A DNA stretch of 64,000 bases from Clytia hemisphaerica (Eukaryota > Cnidaria > Hydrozoa > Leptothecata > Clytiidae), in assembly GCA_902728285.1 (NCBI GenBank), contig CACVBU010001358.1:558001-622000 (forward strand), written 5' to 3'. Shown here in pieces: positions 38,149-48,549 of this stretch; position 1 is the first letter of the stretch, and every line of letters starts with the position of its first letter. Position numbers and translations under genes: made by a program. The notes beneath the pieces were generated by a model. It had not been told where the DNA came from and searched no databases. It was given only the letters and a program-made list of their open reading frames with translations.

Positions 38149-38982
38149 TCAAACACTACATTTGTAATCAAAATGATAGTGTTTTTTCAATATTTGCTGA
38201 CGATGCTCTTCAGACAGAATCTTTTCACAATGAACAATATCATCATCCATGGTGTCACCAAATACAACTGACTTAAACTCGTCATCCCACATAGAAAGAA
38301 CACAGTTTTGTCTTATTGACTCAAAACCTAAACGCTTCTTGAAAAAGAAGTCATCATTGCTTAAGTGATACTGCAAAATGTCATCTACATCTTGAAGATC
38401 AATCTCCTTGGACATGTTCATTTGGAATTCATTATACCATTTGCCAGGGTTTTGTGCAGGATAAAAAAGTGATCGATATTTGTCTTTGCTTTGCAAAACC
38501 CAAACAGAACCATTCAATTTTGATAATTTAAATGATCCATTTCTGCCTTGATCAGTAACTCCCTCAGCTAACTTTATGGGGCTGTAAAAACCTCTAAGGC
38601 AATAGCCAACATCAACAAGATAACACTCGTTTGTAAAACGAACTATCAAACAAGTATGGTTGGGATATGGCATAAGTTTATTGCTTAACCCACTGTAAAC
38701 ATTGCACGGATACATTACAACATTGTAGCCAAGGTCTTTGAGTAGACAATAAAATGAACTGTTTATTTCGAAACAAAATCCACCTTCCTTCTTTGAAATA
38801 ACTTTTCTCAGTAAATAGTCTTTGGTAATTTTCATGTCTTTCCCCAAATAACAAGCACTACTATTGAACACAACATGTTCTAAATGTTTTTGTTGTAGTG
38901 CAAATAAATTTTCAATGCTTACAGATTTCATATCATTATTGAAATTTAATATCTCGAAATATTTCTCAACAAATTCAGTCAT
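38149..38982 (-). CDS. Arylamine N-acetyltransferase, single uninterrupted frame
   Basis: 277 aa from ATG at 38982 (MTEFVEKYFEIL) to TGA at 38149; a TTG-initiated upstream extension is not needed. NATs transfer acetyl from acetyl-CoA to arylamines and hydrazines in the cytosol by a ping-pong mechanism on a cysteine. The catalytic triad is visible: Cys70 in KKEGGFCFEINSSF, His109 in YPNHTCLIV, Asp124 in CYLVDVGY. The spacing (39 and 15) is the same as Cys68-His107-Asp122 of human NATs. The C-terminal DDDIVHCEKILSEEHRQQIL also matches the family. Length is near the usual 280-290. No intron in the coding region, as in vertebrate NATs. Substrate cannot be inferred; whether NAT1/NAT2-like is not assignable. 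Confidence 0.95.
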   Translation of the reverse strand: MTEFVEKYFEILNFNNDMKSVSIENLFALQQKHLEHVVFNSSACYLGKDMKITKDYLLRKVISKKEGGFCFEINSSFYCLLKDLGYNVVMYPCNVYSGLSNKLMPYPNHTCLIVRFTNECYLVDVGYCLRGFYSPIKLAEGVTDQGRNGSFKLSKLNGSVWVLQSKDKYRSLFYPAQNPGKWYNEFQMNMSKEIDLQDVDDILQYHLSNDDFFFKKRLGFESIRQNCVLSMWDDEFKSVVFGDTMDDDIVHCEKILSEEHRQQILKKHYHFDYKCSV

Positions 38983-39400
38983 TTTAAACTTAAAAATGAA
39001 ATTTTCAATAAGTGGTGAGAGTAAAATGGAGACATTTGAGAAAAAGAAAAAAATCATATAAAATGGATAATTTTGCCAAATCAATTATTAGACTTCAAAC
39101 TTTTGTGGTCATTCCTCAAGGCCTAAGCTTGGTTAGGACATGTAATATCTAATCACCTGTATGTTATGGATAAAAACGTCATGATTGTCACTTTCTTCTC
39201 ATATAAAATAGATAGCATATTTTTGTCTTCTGCTTCGTTTGGAAAGGAGTGATTGATCCTTTAAAAAATCAAAAATTGATCAAGGTAGTGAGACATGATT
39301 TTGTCACTAATTTTGGCAAAATATAGTCCTACTATGTCCTAAAATTTATATTTTGCTTTAAGATATGAAAAGCTGTGGTACAAAGAAAGCAAAACGAGCA
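38983..39400. other. NAT upstream region
   Basis: This should hold the NAT 5' untranslated region and promoter. No TATA box or splice site could be fixed with confidence. Confidence 0.35.
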
Positions 39401-39925
39401 ACATGCTGAATGACCTACCTGATGATGAGATAAATAGGACAAATAGTAAGAGAGTAAAAAAGTGTAGTGAGCAGCTTGAATAGATTACCGTGATGTATAG
39501 TTAAAGTCACAGTATGACTTATAATCGTAAATACTGGGGTGAATAAATATTTTAGCGTGATTTCCCTATTGACGATAAAAGGCGATTTTCCCCAAAAAAT
39601 ATTCCCAAAAAAATCTGCTTGAGCCATTTTTTAGAGAACCTTGCCCTCTATATTTATGCAAAAAATTTGATAAAACTAATGAAGCAATTTCACACAAGGT
39701 CCAAAAAACCCCATTTTCAGGCACTTTTTGGCCCAAGTTTGCCCAAAAAAATATTTTTTTTCAAAAATCGGGCTCCATCACTTTTTTGGAATCACCATTT
39801 TGCATCACTGTGCAAGAAATCAGAAAAAAACAAATGAGCCAATCCTGAGAAAAACTAATAGACGAACGAACGAAAAAAAGAACGAACTCTTGTCTACTAT
39901 CTGGCATAGTTATCTATTAATGATG
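39400..39925 (+). repeat. Single diverged copy of the 57.5-61.0 kb repeat
   Basis: It starts agcaacatgctgaatgacct, as the array at 57.5 kb does. It contains 'ggcccaagtttgcccaaaaa', 'aaaaatcgggctccatcac' and 'ttgcatcactgtgcaagaaa', and ends in gacgaacgaacg. Confidence 0.7.
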
Positions 39926-39937
39926 TAAAGGAATAGA

Positions 39938-42200
39938 CCTTGTACAGCCCCAAGATGTGACCCCTGCCCTAAGATGTGAAACCTGCCCCAAGATGTGACC
40001 CGATTGCCCCAAGATGTGAAACCTGCCCCACGATGTGAAACCTGCCCTAAGATGTGACCCGTTTGCCCCAAGATGTGACCCTAGAAAAAATCACTGGGAA
40101 AGTATAGGTTTTGGTATATGTACTGGTGGAGTTGATGGTTCTGGTGGAGTTGATGGTTCTGGTGAATATACTGCTACTGGTGGAATTGATGGTTCTGGTG
40201 AACTTGCTGGTGGAGTTGATAGTGGTTAGTGCAGTTGATGGTGCAGCTCCTTGTCCTGACGGCTTTCCTGCAATTCTCTTAAAACAATGTAAAGAAGAAT
40301 TATCCACTCCCCTTTGCATCCTTTGGAGGAAAAGCCTTGATAAAGGAATAGTCCCAAACGGACTGAAACAAAGCACAATTACACCAATACACAAAGGGGG
40401 TAGCAGATCACTGGCAGTAAACTACAGACCAGTAGCGCTTACATCACATGTCATAAAAATATTTGAAAAAGTACTTAGATCACATATAGTACAACATATG
40501 AATGTAGATAATCTGTTCAATCCAAGCCATGGCTTCAGAAGTGGACGCTCGTGTCCAAGTCAATTGCTTGAACAATATGACTTGATATTGAATATACTTG
40601 ACAAAGAAGCAAATGCAGACGTTGTCTACCTAGATTTCTCAAAAGCCTTCGATAAAGTTGACCATGCAATTGTCCTACACAAGATAAAGCAACTAGGAAT
40701 TGATGGAAAAATACTACAATGACTCAATTCCTTTCTTACAGGAAGAAAGCAGTCAGTGCTTGTAAATGGTGTGAAGTCAAAACCACAAGATGTCTTATCA
40801 GGAGTCCCTCAAGGAAGTGTTCTGGGTATAAACTTACCAAAATCCCTGGCTTCACTGGCTGTGTCAACTGTCTATCTCCAAGAATCAAACATCCAAGCTT
40901 AGAGATTGCACTCTTTCTGTACAAGGTGCAAAACTATTCAATGCAATGCCAAAGAGCATAAGAAACTTAAAAAACATTTCAACTGAAAGATTTAAAAATG
41001 CCCTTGACACTCACTTAAAGTCGATCCCGGTTAAACCCCAAATTCATGGATATACTGGGTGCAGGAGAGCTAATTCAAACTCAATACTTGACATGAAAAT
41101 ATTTGCTGAGATTCTTTTTCCCTCGACAGATTGATCAAACAGATAAAGTTGACCATGTGGTTCATCAAGAATCTTACCTGGGCACTTTGCTCGAGTCGAA
41201 CACCTACACAAGTAACACAAGTAACACAAGTAAGTTGATGGTTCTGGTGATTCTGCTGGTGGGGTTGATGGTTCTGGTGAAATTGCTGGTGGAGTTGATG
41301 GTTCTGATGAATCTACTGGTGGAGTTGATGGTTCTGATGAATCTGCTGGTGGATTTGATGGTTTTGGTGAATCTGCTGGTGGAGTTGATGGTGCTGGTGA
41401 ATATGCTGGTGGAGTTGATAGTTCTGGTGATTCTGCTAGTAAACGTGATGGTTCAAGAGATTCTGCTAGTGAAGGTGATGGTTCAGGTGAATATACTGGT
41501 GGATTTGATGGTTCTTTTGAATCTGCTGGTGGAGTTGATGTTTCTGATGAATCTACTGGTGAAATTGCATCATGAATAATTAAAATATATACCATAGAGG
41601 CCTTCTTTCATTCTCAATAGATTCGTGCCTTTCTCATGCCACTACGCAATTTTGGCACGCCAAATAGGGCCATAAATAACACCAAGTCAAAAATGAAAAT
41701 TGACAAAAACTTTTGATGAGGAGTTGATGTTTTAAGCAAATGACAGGTAATTGTCATTTGAAAGAGCAATTTGCACTCAGCAGATTGAACAAGAAACATC
41801 AAATCCACCAGCAGATTAACCAGATCCATCAAATCCATCAGCATATTCACCAGAACCATCAAATCCACCAGCTGATTCACCAAAACCATCAAATCCACCA
41901 GTATATTCACCAGAACCATCAACTCCACCAGTACATTTACCAAAACCTATAATTTCCCAGTGATTTTTTCTGGGTCACATCTTGGGGCAAGTGGGTCACA
42001 CCTTAGGGCAGCTTTTTGGGGTCACATCTTGGGGCAGCTTTTCGGGTCACATCTTGGGGCAGTTTTTCGGGTCACATCTTGGGGCAAGCAGGTCACATCT
42101 TAGGGCAGGTTTCAGTTTCCCATCTTGGGGCGCTCGGGTCACATCTTGGGGCAGGTTTCACATCTTAGGGCAGGGGTCACATCTTCTTGGGGCTGTACAT
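39938..42200. mobile_element. Fold-back element FB2 enclosing a LINE fragment
   Basis: Inverted ends gacc(t/a)tgtacagcccc. Inside each end is an array of 'ccccaagatgtgacc/aaac' units (39947-40083 and its inverse 41975-42195), then an inverted unique piece (cactgggaaa..taggttttgg), then tandem 30-bp units containing GGTGAATCTGCTGGTGGA (40120-40225, 41234-41570 in one orientation, 41795-41940 in the other). A LINE reverse transcriptase fragment (40226-41128) lies between the arrays. No target duplication was identified. Confidence 0.8.
40226..41128 (+). pseudogene. LINE reverse transcriptase fragment inside FB2
   Basis: DGAAPCPDGFPAILLKQC, then SLAVNYRPVALTSHVIKIFE, DVVYLDFSKAFDKVDHAIVL (motif A with its aspartate), a TGA near 40720, then LNSFLTGRKQSVLVNGVK and LSGVPQGSVLG. 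After about 40830 the YADD region is deleted and reading resumes at the C-terminal AKLFNAMPKSIRNLKNISTE and ALDTHLKSIPVKP. Different from the 7.3-kb LINE. Inactive. Confidence 0.82.
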
Positions 42201-42635
42201 GGTCAATTCAAAATACCTTTTTGTGAAAATCGTGAATATTCGTTGCACCCAACCGGCACCAACACACTATACTTTTTAAGCTGTCAAAAATAATTATATT
42301 TGTGTATGAATTACATGAAAATTTGCTCGCATAATCCCATTGGTTCGCACTATAATATCATTACATCATATTTTTATTGTTTGCGCGATCGAGCGAACCA
42401 CATCGCACAAATGGGCAAAGAAGGTGGTAAGCCTAAAGTAGGGTGCACACTCGTTGGGATTTTTGCGCGGAAAGAGGAAGAATTTACAAAAATGAAATTC
42501 AATGCATTAGTACTTACGTTTGAATCATCCAAATCTGTTATTTCTTTTTTTTTTTAACTCAATCAGGAATTATCAGGGAAACAAGTAAAGAAAACTGCAT
42601 CCAGGTATCTATTTTCTTTCCAAAGATATTGATGT
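42201..42635. other. Intergenic stretch
   Basis: No coding or repeat structure recognised beyond AT-rich runs. Confidence 0.4.
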
Positions 42636-42650
42636 TTTTGACGTCAAGGT
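42636..42650 (+). promoter_or_regulatory. CRE-like site
   Basis: A perfect TGACGTCA palindrome at about 42637-42644, 40 bp upstream of a candidate initiating ATG at 42684. CREB/ATF proteins bind this site in animals; its use here is inferred only. Confidence 0.35.
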
Positions 42651-42683
42651 GAAAACACGAATTAGCGCTGACCTGCACTGACC

Positions 42684-42779
42684 ATGGCACCGGAAAATTC
42701 TCGATCCACATTGAAACAAATGGCTGTCGCTATTGAGCTGGTTCATCTTTTCAATCACGGTTTTTTTAGTAAACCCAGG
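42684..42779 (+). CDS. Candidate first coding exon, unknown gene
   Basis: ATG in the context gaccATGg, then MAPENSRSTLKQMAVAIEL and VHLFNHGFFSKPR, ending exactly at a strong donor AGG|GTAAGATT. A CRE-like site lies upstream. Open frames at 43150-43380 (one with RRCRKKSGQSNFVSVDLTLH) start after aaaaaaag and end at TCA|GTATGTG, but do not join in phase with this exon. I do not recognise the product. It may be chance. Confidence 0.3.
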
Positions 42780-43002
42780 GTAAGATTAGGCTATAATCTA
42801 TCACAATACGCTTTATTTGAAAATCTACAGGCCGTTTGGAATTTCCAAAAATAGAAGAAATTGCAAATTCAAATTGAACGCGTAATTACTAATAGCAATT
42901 AACATTACATAACTCATCGATATCTCTTCACTATAGTGAAAATGTGATACAAAATTAAAGTGAGGAGAGAATTACAAAAAAAATCAAGAATTGAAAAAAT
43001 TG

Positions 43003-43068
43003 GACATCCATTGGAATCGAACTCCCAGCCCCATGCTTATGAGACAGAAGATTGAGCTAACCACGCTT
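43003..43068 (-). pseudogene. tRNA-Met-like sequence, degenerate
   Basis: Minus strand: an A-box-like ggttagctcaatc, an anticodon loop ctcataa (anticodon CAT) and a B box gagttcgattcc at tRNA spacing. Anticodon-stem and T-stem pairing are broken and the acceptor stem does not pair, so it is a pseudogene or the head of a tRNA-derived SINE. Confidence 0.5.
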
Positions 43069-43860
43069 TGAAATTAGTGAGAGAAAGCGTGAACTGATAA
43101 GAAAGAAAAAGGAAAGAAAGAATCGAGAAGAAAATTAATTCCCGCTTTGATGTTATTATCGAAAAAAAAGGTGATTTTCCGGTGCGGAGATGCAGAAAAA
43201 AATCTGGGCAAAGCAATTTTGTCAGTGTAGACCTAACTCTTCATACAAAAATTATGGGAAACGCATATTTAGACTTTGTACCCTATGCTGCACTCAAGCA
43301 CTTGAGCAAAGGCGGGACAAAAATCAGTTTTTTGAAGTTTGCAAAAAAACGCCACATAGAAGATCTTTCAAATTCAGTATGTGAATAGAGCAGTAAAAAA
43401 TACAACTTTTCTATTTTCCCTTTTTCTAGGAAATGAAAATAAAGGGATAATGATAATTGAATACAATCCATTGATGATCCGCGGCACTATCGTAAAGCTA
43501 GAATCGCTTCGCCTACTCTTCGCATGAGAAAAGAATTGACAGATTGAAGTTTTTCATCACCGCGGTGCGCACCGCGCGGGCGCTCGTGCGCTCTGCGAGA
43601 GTTCTTGGCTCAATCCCCGGACCGCGCTAAAAATGGTAGACTGAGCTGTGATAGATAATTTCGATGGAAGTTGTTGGAATGTTTACAAGGCTCTTGACAG
43701 AATATTGTTTGTTTTATTGTCAATGATGACAGTGCCGTTATAAATTTTGTTAGATCTGACAAATTGATGTTTGTAAGTGCACTTTATAGTTTTGATTCCC
43801 ATTGAAGAATCATATTCTGGTTTTCATGTTATTAGATGCTGTTTTAGAGCTTTAGAGCTC

Positions 43861-44692
43861 GGTTAGTGTAAAACGCAGGTCACAGGTCACAGGTCACAGG
43901 TCATATAAAACCATTTCAAACATCAAAATTTAACCATGTGCTTTTATCGATCTTTCGCAGTTTGAGCCGTGTATAACGCAGACCAGAACATATTTGAAAC
44001 CATATTATACGTATAACAGGTATATTGTAATGTTTGTAATGTTAAATGATGGTTACATATAATAAAACACATCGCTCTAAAACTACCTTCTCAGAGAACT
44101 CACGAGCTTCTGATTGGTGTAATTTTATATCCAGCCATATTGTTATCATCACATTCGGTATGCTAAATATTTTTGGTGTTTTTCTCTTGTAAGACATGAT
44201 ATTTTGTGATTCTGTCAATATTTTTGTCAAAAATTGTCATTAAGTCATTAAAATAACAATTGAATGATTAATTAGTTTCATCCTTCTAAAACCACTCTCT
44301 TAGGGACCTCACAAGCTTCTGATTGGTGCCGTTTTATATCTATTCACACTATCAACATCACATTCTGTATTATAAATATTTTTCGTGTTTTTGTCTTGTT
44401 AGGCATCATATTTTATGATTTTGTCATTATTTTTGTAAGTAAGTGTCACTAGGTTGTTATTCTATTCATTTTATAATATCTAAATAACATGTATTACCTT
44501 TTTGTAATTTAATGCGTTATGTATTGATGTTATGTTATGTATATGTTATGATCTTATTATCTTTTTTCCGGTTTGCACTTTGTTGACCTGTAACCTGTGA
44601 CCTGTAACCTGTGACCTGTAACCTGTAACATGTGACCTGTAACCTGTGACCTGTAACCTGTGACCTGCGACCTGTAACCTGCGGTTTACACA
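43861..44692. mobile_element. Fold-back-like element FB3 with 'aggtcac' arms
   Basis: The left end ggttagtgtaaaacgcaggt is followed by four 'cacaggt' units. The right end is their inverse, expanded to about a dozen 'cctgtaacctgtga' units and closing gcggtttacacaaactgg. The loop holds a diverged direct duplication of about 215 bp (44075-44245 and 44285-44460; shared agcttctgattggtg). No coding capacity. Confidence 0.7.
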
Positions 44693-44852
44693 AACTGGCC
44701 TCAGAGCCTCTACACTAAGTTCTACTTTGGCTGAAACTTTGCGTTTCGATAATTTTTTATGACGCTGAGCCCAGTGACGTAGACTAGAAGCATTTGGCGA
44801 GGTCGCATCATTTTGAGAAAAAATGTTAAAAATCCAAATAACAAGAAAACTA

Positions 44853-45079
44853 CCGTAAGTTGGTCTAATGTCGACATACGTCTTCTAATTTCGACACCCT
44901 TCTATAGAGATAGGAACAATAGAAACTGAGGAAGGTCGGAATCGCTGATTTACTTTGATTAGCGCGATGAGAGGAAAAAATCTTTAGTATATCAGTGATT
45001 TCGATCTTCTTATTATTCCAATCTATAAAGAAGGATGTTGAAATTAGAAGACGGATGTCGACATTAGACCAACTTACGG
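44853..45079. mobile_element. TA-flanked palindromic MITE
   Basis: Arms of about 60 bp: CCGTAAGTTGGTCTAATGTC and its inverse, with 'acatacgtcttctaatttcg' continuing. TA is on both sides. 227 bp, with no coding sequence. Confidence 0.8.
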
Positions 45080-45112
45080 TATGTAATTGCAATTGAAGTT
45101 GAGAGATATAAT

Positions 45113-45958
45113 CCAGACTCCCGCACTCGATAGGATCGATGATCGGAACAGCTCGATGACGGATCGATATGTGATCGATGGATTACTTAACGATCCGGAT
45201 AGGAGATCGATGGAAGATTCAGCCATTAAAAAATCTTGAGTATCGATCCTTCGTTGACCCATTTATCGAGCTAGTATTTCAATCGAGTATATCGATTCGC
45301 CATCGATCGTTAATTGATTCCTCATCGATTCGTCATCGATCGTTAATCGAGTATGCATCGATTATAAATCGATTATGCATCTATCATGTATCGATCATAC
45401 ATCAATCGATAAAAGCATAGCTGTCAACTCTCCCGCATTGAGCGGGAGACTCCCGCATGTCAACGATTTCTCCCGCGTGAAGAAAATTCTGCCAAATCTC
45501 CCGCATCTTTGGGATTTTCTCCCGCATCTCCCGCATTTCCAAAAATTTTCTGATTTTGGAAAAACCAAACGGCGAAATTTCTGGATTTTGAAAGATCGGA
45601 ACGAAAATTCCCCAATTTCCCGAAAAAAATTTCCAAAAAATCGGATTTTACGAGAAAATTTCCCCGATCTCCCGATTTTCCGATTTTGAAAAATCGGATT
45701 ATCGGGGAAAATTTTTCCGACTTGGAGCTCTCCCGCATTTTTGTGAGGCGAAGTTGACAGCTATGTAAAAGATCGATGATAGCTATCGATAAATAATCGA
45801 TAACTAATCATAAGCTTAAAAAAATCTTGAGTATCGATCCTCTATCGATCTCCTATCCGGATCGTTAAGTAATCCATCGATCACATATCGATCCGTTCCG
45901 ATGATCGATCCTATCGAGCCGTTCCGATGATCGATCCTATCGAGCGCGGGAGTCTGGT
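45113..45958. mobile_element. Fold-back element FB4 built of 'atcgat' repeats, hosting a MITE
   Basis: Ends ccagactcccgc(a)ctcgata and the inverse. Arms of about 200-300 bp consist of irregular 'gatcgat' units, including a shared ccggataggagatcgatgg / inverse pair. A second element (45416-45765) is inserted in the loop. Confidence 0.72.
45416..45765. mobile_element. MITE nested in FB4
   Basis: TIR catagctgtcaac / gttgacagctatg. The interior has multiple 'ctcccgcat' and 'ccgattttcc' phrases in both orientations. 350 bp, non-coding. Confidence 0.7.
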
Positions 45959-46155
45959 ATGATTAAAAATGAGAAACAAACATCAATAACAGATTTGCAA
46001 TCCCTTATTACGCACGAGCGAGCGCAGCGAGCGAGTGCGATTCTTTTGGCAAAAGCGTGGGAAAAAAAGCTGATATGCGGAGTGATAAAATCGATTTTTA
46101 CCCTTTTTCAGCCTTGTTTCCATTCAGACTTTCGTCGTCGTGTGCAACTGTCTTA

Positions 46156-46892
46156 ATAGTCGCGCGGCTGAGGTCGAAAAAAGTGGCTAGAAAATGATTT
46201 TCGTGATACACCTCTTAGATTCCACTTTTTTCGATGGAAACTCTTGAATTAGTATATGTAGATTCCAAAATCAAAAAGTTTCCACGATATTATCGTGCAA
46301 GTAACGAGTAAATGGCGATTTTTTGCGTTTCCAGGCAAAATTGCAAGGCTTGGAAATTCATGATTTTTGGGGGGTATTCAATTAAAAAAAACCTATATCA
46401 CATGATAGCTTTCAAACTGAGCAAAAAAGTGTATTACACCAAAGTCCAACTTCTCTAGATCAAAATTATGGGCCTATTTGTGGTCAAAAAGGTGTTTAAT
46501 TTTGCATAAATTATGCGATTGTGGGGAATTCCTGCTTTTCCATCAGTTTTTTACCACAAATAGGCCCATAACTTTTGATCTAGAGAAGTTGGGACTTTGG
46601 TTGTGTAATACACTTTTTTGCTCAGTTTGAAGAGCTCTATCATGTGGTATAGGTCTTTTTTTAATTTGAAGACCCCCCAAAAATCATGAACTTCCAGGCC
46701 CCTTCCAGGCCTTGCAATTTTGCCTGGAAACGCAAAAAATCGCCAATTACTCGTTACTTGCACGATAATATCGTGGAAACTTTTTGATTTTGTAATCTAC
46801 ACATACTAATTCGCGAGTTTCCGTTGTTTTTTTTGGAATCTAAAATATGTATCACGAAATGAAACGTTTTTCGACCTCAGCCGCGCGACTAT
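46156..46892. mobile_element. Long-palindrome TIR element
   Basis: Arms of about 340 bp: atagtcgcgcggctgaggtc on the left and its inverse on the right. They are continuous through 'gcgattttttgcgtttccag' to a short loop near 46500-46540. No coding capacity. Confidence 0.8.
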
Positions 46893-47655
46893 AAGTCCCA
46901 ATATCGAGAATTGTCAGCTACACCCGACTGTCTGTTGGAAGCATTACGTAATGGATTTTTTCCAAATCTCTTTTTAAATCGAGCTCCGGCGTGAAAAACA
47001 GTAGGATGTTTTTCATACGACGATGAATACGTCATTTCTTCGAGAAACGTCGAGGGAAAATATAAGTATCCTTCTCGATCGGGAAACGTCGCTCGGTTCG
47101 GAAGCGTATTGTTGATCGGACCATACTGCCTTTTAACAGTCAAAACAAAGATGGCGGCAAAAATAAACAACTGGTTGCTACCGCTCTTTCGCTATTTTTC
47201 TTTGTTTTTTATGCTTTAATGAGTTGAATTGGATCATGATTTTTGTGTGATTGTTACAAGAAATGGTTGATGAAAATTTCTTATCATTCCTTCCTGAATT
47301 TGATGTTTCCTTTGGTTTGGCATGAGAGATTGATGCAATCTCTTCTTGAAAAACAGGATTATTTTATCCGGTCGATATTTTATCAACTTTCACAACAAAC
47401 TAACTTCAATTTTGCCCGTATATTTACACAAATTCTAACAAGGCAGTTGTCTGAATATTTGTGGATAAAATCTGTCCATGCTATATTTGAAAAATTAAAT
47501 ACTTGCGACATCAAAAAAGTTTGAACTCACTTTTTTATGATGGTCAGATGGTAGATGCGGCACCCAAGGAAATGGTTGTGGTTGGATATGAACTGGTTAG
47601 CTTTAATGTAAAAATTTAAACCCAGAGCAAAATTTACTGATTGATGATTGCGATG
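46893..47655. other. Intergenic, unresolved open frames
   Basis: There is a GC-richer patch at 46900-47170 with a YY1-like aagatggcgg at 47148-47157 (plus strand), often seen at animal promoters. A 93-codon plus-strand frame, 47243-47524, has an ATG further in and no recognisable product. No gene can be supported. Confidence 0.3.
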
Positions 47656-48140
47656 TTTTAAAAATGCAACGTGGAAAACTTTTGGTTGTGAATTTGGACA
47701 TTTTCTTGCACACGTGTGTTTAAAACTTGGAAATTTTTGCTGTGAATTTGGACACTTTCTTCTACGTGCGTTTTAAACGTGGAAAACTTTTGGTTATGAA
47801 TTTGGACATTTTCTTCCTCGTGCGTTTAAAACGTGGAAAACTTTTGGTTGTGAGTTTGGACATTCTCTTGCACGTGCGTTTTTTAAAACGTGGAAACTTT
47901 TGCTGTGAATTTGGACATTTTCTTCCACGTGCATTTTAAACGTGGAAAACCTTTGGTTGTGAATTTGGACATTTTCCTCCATGTGCGCTTAAAACGTGGA
48001 AAACTTTTGGTTGTGAATTTGGACATTTAACGTGGAAATTTTTGCTGTGAACTTGGACATTTTCTTCCCCGTGCGTTTAAAATGTGGAAAATGTTTGTCG
48101 TTAACTTGACATTTTCTTCCACGTGCATTTAAAAAATGTA
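47656..48140 (+). repeat. Minisatellite, ~53-58 bp period
   Basis: About eight irregular units containing 'gtggaaaacttttggttgtg', 'aatttggacattttcttcc' and 'acgtgcgttt'. Units vary in length; open frames across it are incidental. Confidence 0.85.
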
Positions 48141-48155
48141 GAAAAGTTTTGCTGT

Positions 48156-48549
48156 CAGGCAAAAATAAAAAAAAATGTAGTGTTTCCGGAATGCGGGTGA
48201 AGGAAAAAAGCTTTGATGCGGCCGGCCAGAAAAAAAAATTTTATTTGATTTTTTTGATGACTTTTTAAAGTAATATGTAAGATTATGAATAGAACTTTAA
48301 CAATAACTTTTATGTACAAACAGTATGAAGTAAGCCCTGAATATACTAATGTATCAACTACTAACTAACAAACAATTCTTGATCTACAAGTGGGAATATC
48401 TAACCAAACTACTTTTATAGCTTAAATGCTCCAACTTGATTTCTTTTATAATGAACTATATAGATGAACCCATAGTCTGCGACCAGATCAGAAAATTATT
48501 TTTTTTCCCGGTTGGTTTCCAGAAACGCTACATTTTTTTATTTTCGCCT
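48156..48549. mobile_element. TIR element
   Basis: Left ggcaaaaataaaaaaaaatg then tagtgtttccgg; right ccagaaacgctaca then ttatttcgcc-type inverse. The interior is AT-rich with no coding sequence. It abuts the minisatellite. Confidence 0.65.

Noticed and set aside
38983..39084. 34-residue hydrophobic N-terminal extension of NAT (possible signal peptide)
   Set aside because: It begins at TTG; the ATG at 38982 gives the normal NAT start and the human-like triad numbering.
40111..41943. Val/Leu/Met-rich and Pro/Ser-rich open frames flanking the LINE fragment
   Set aside because: Produced by the 30-bp array of FB2; only the RT part is real, and it is a pseudogene.
46889..47170. 93-codon minus-strand frame in a GC-richer patch
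   Set aside because: Initiates at TTG in the track, has no recognisable domain and ends in a TIR element; no splice context.
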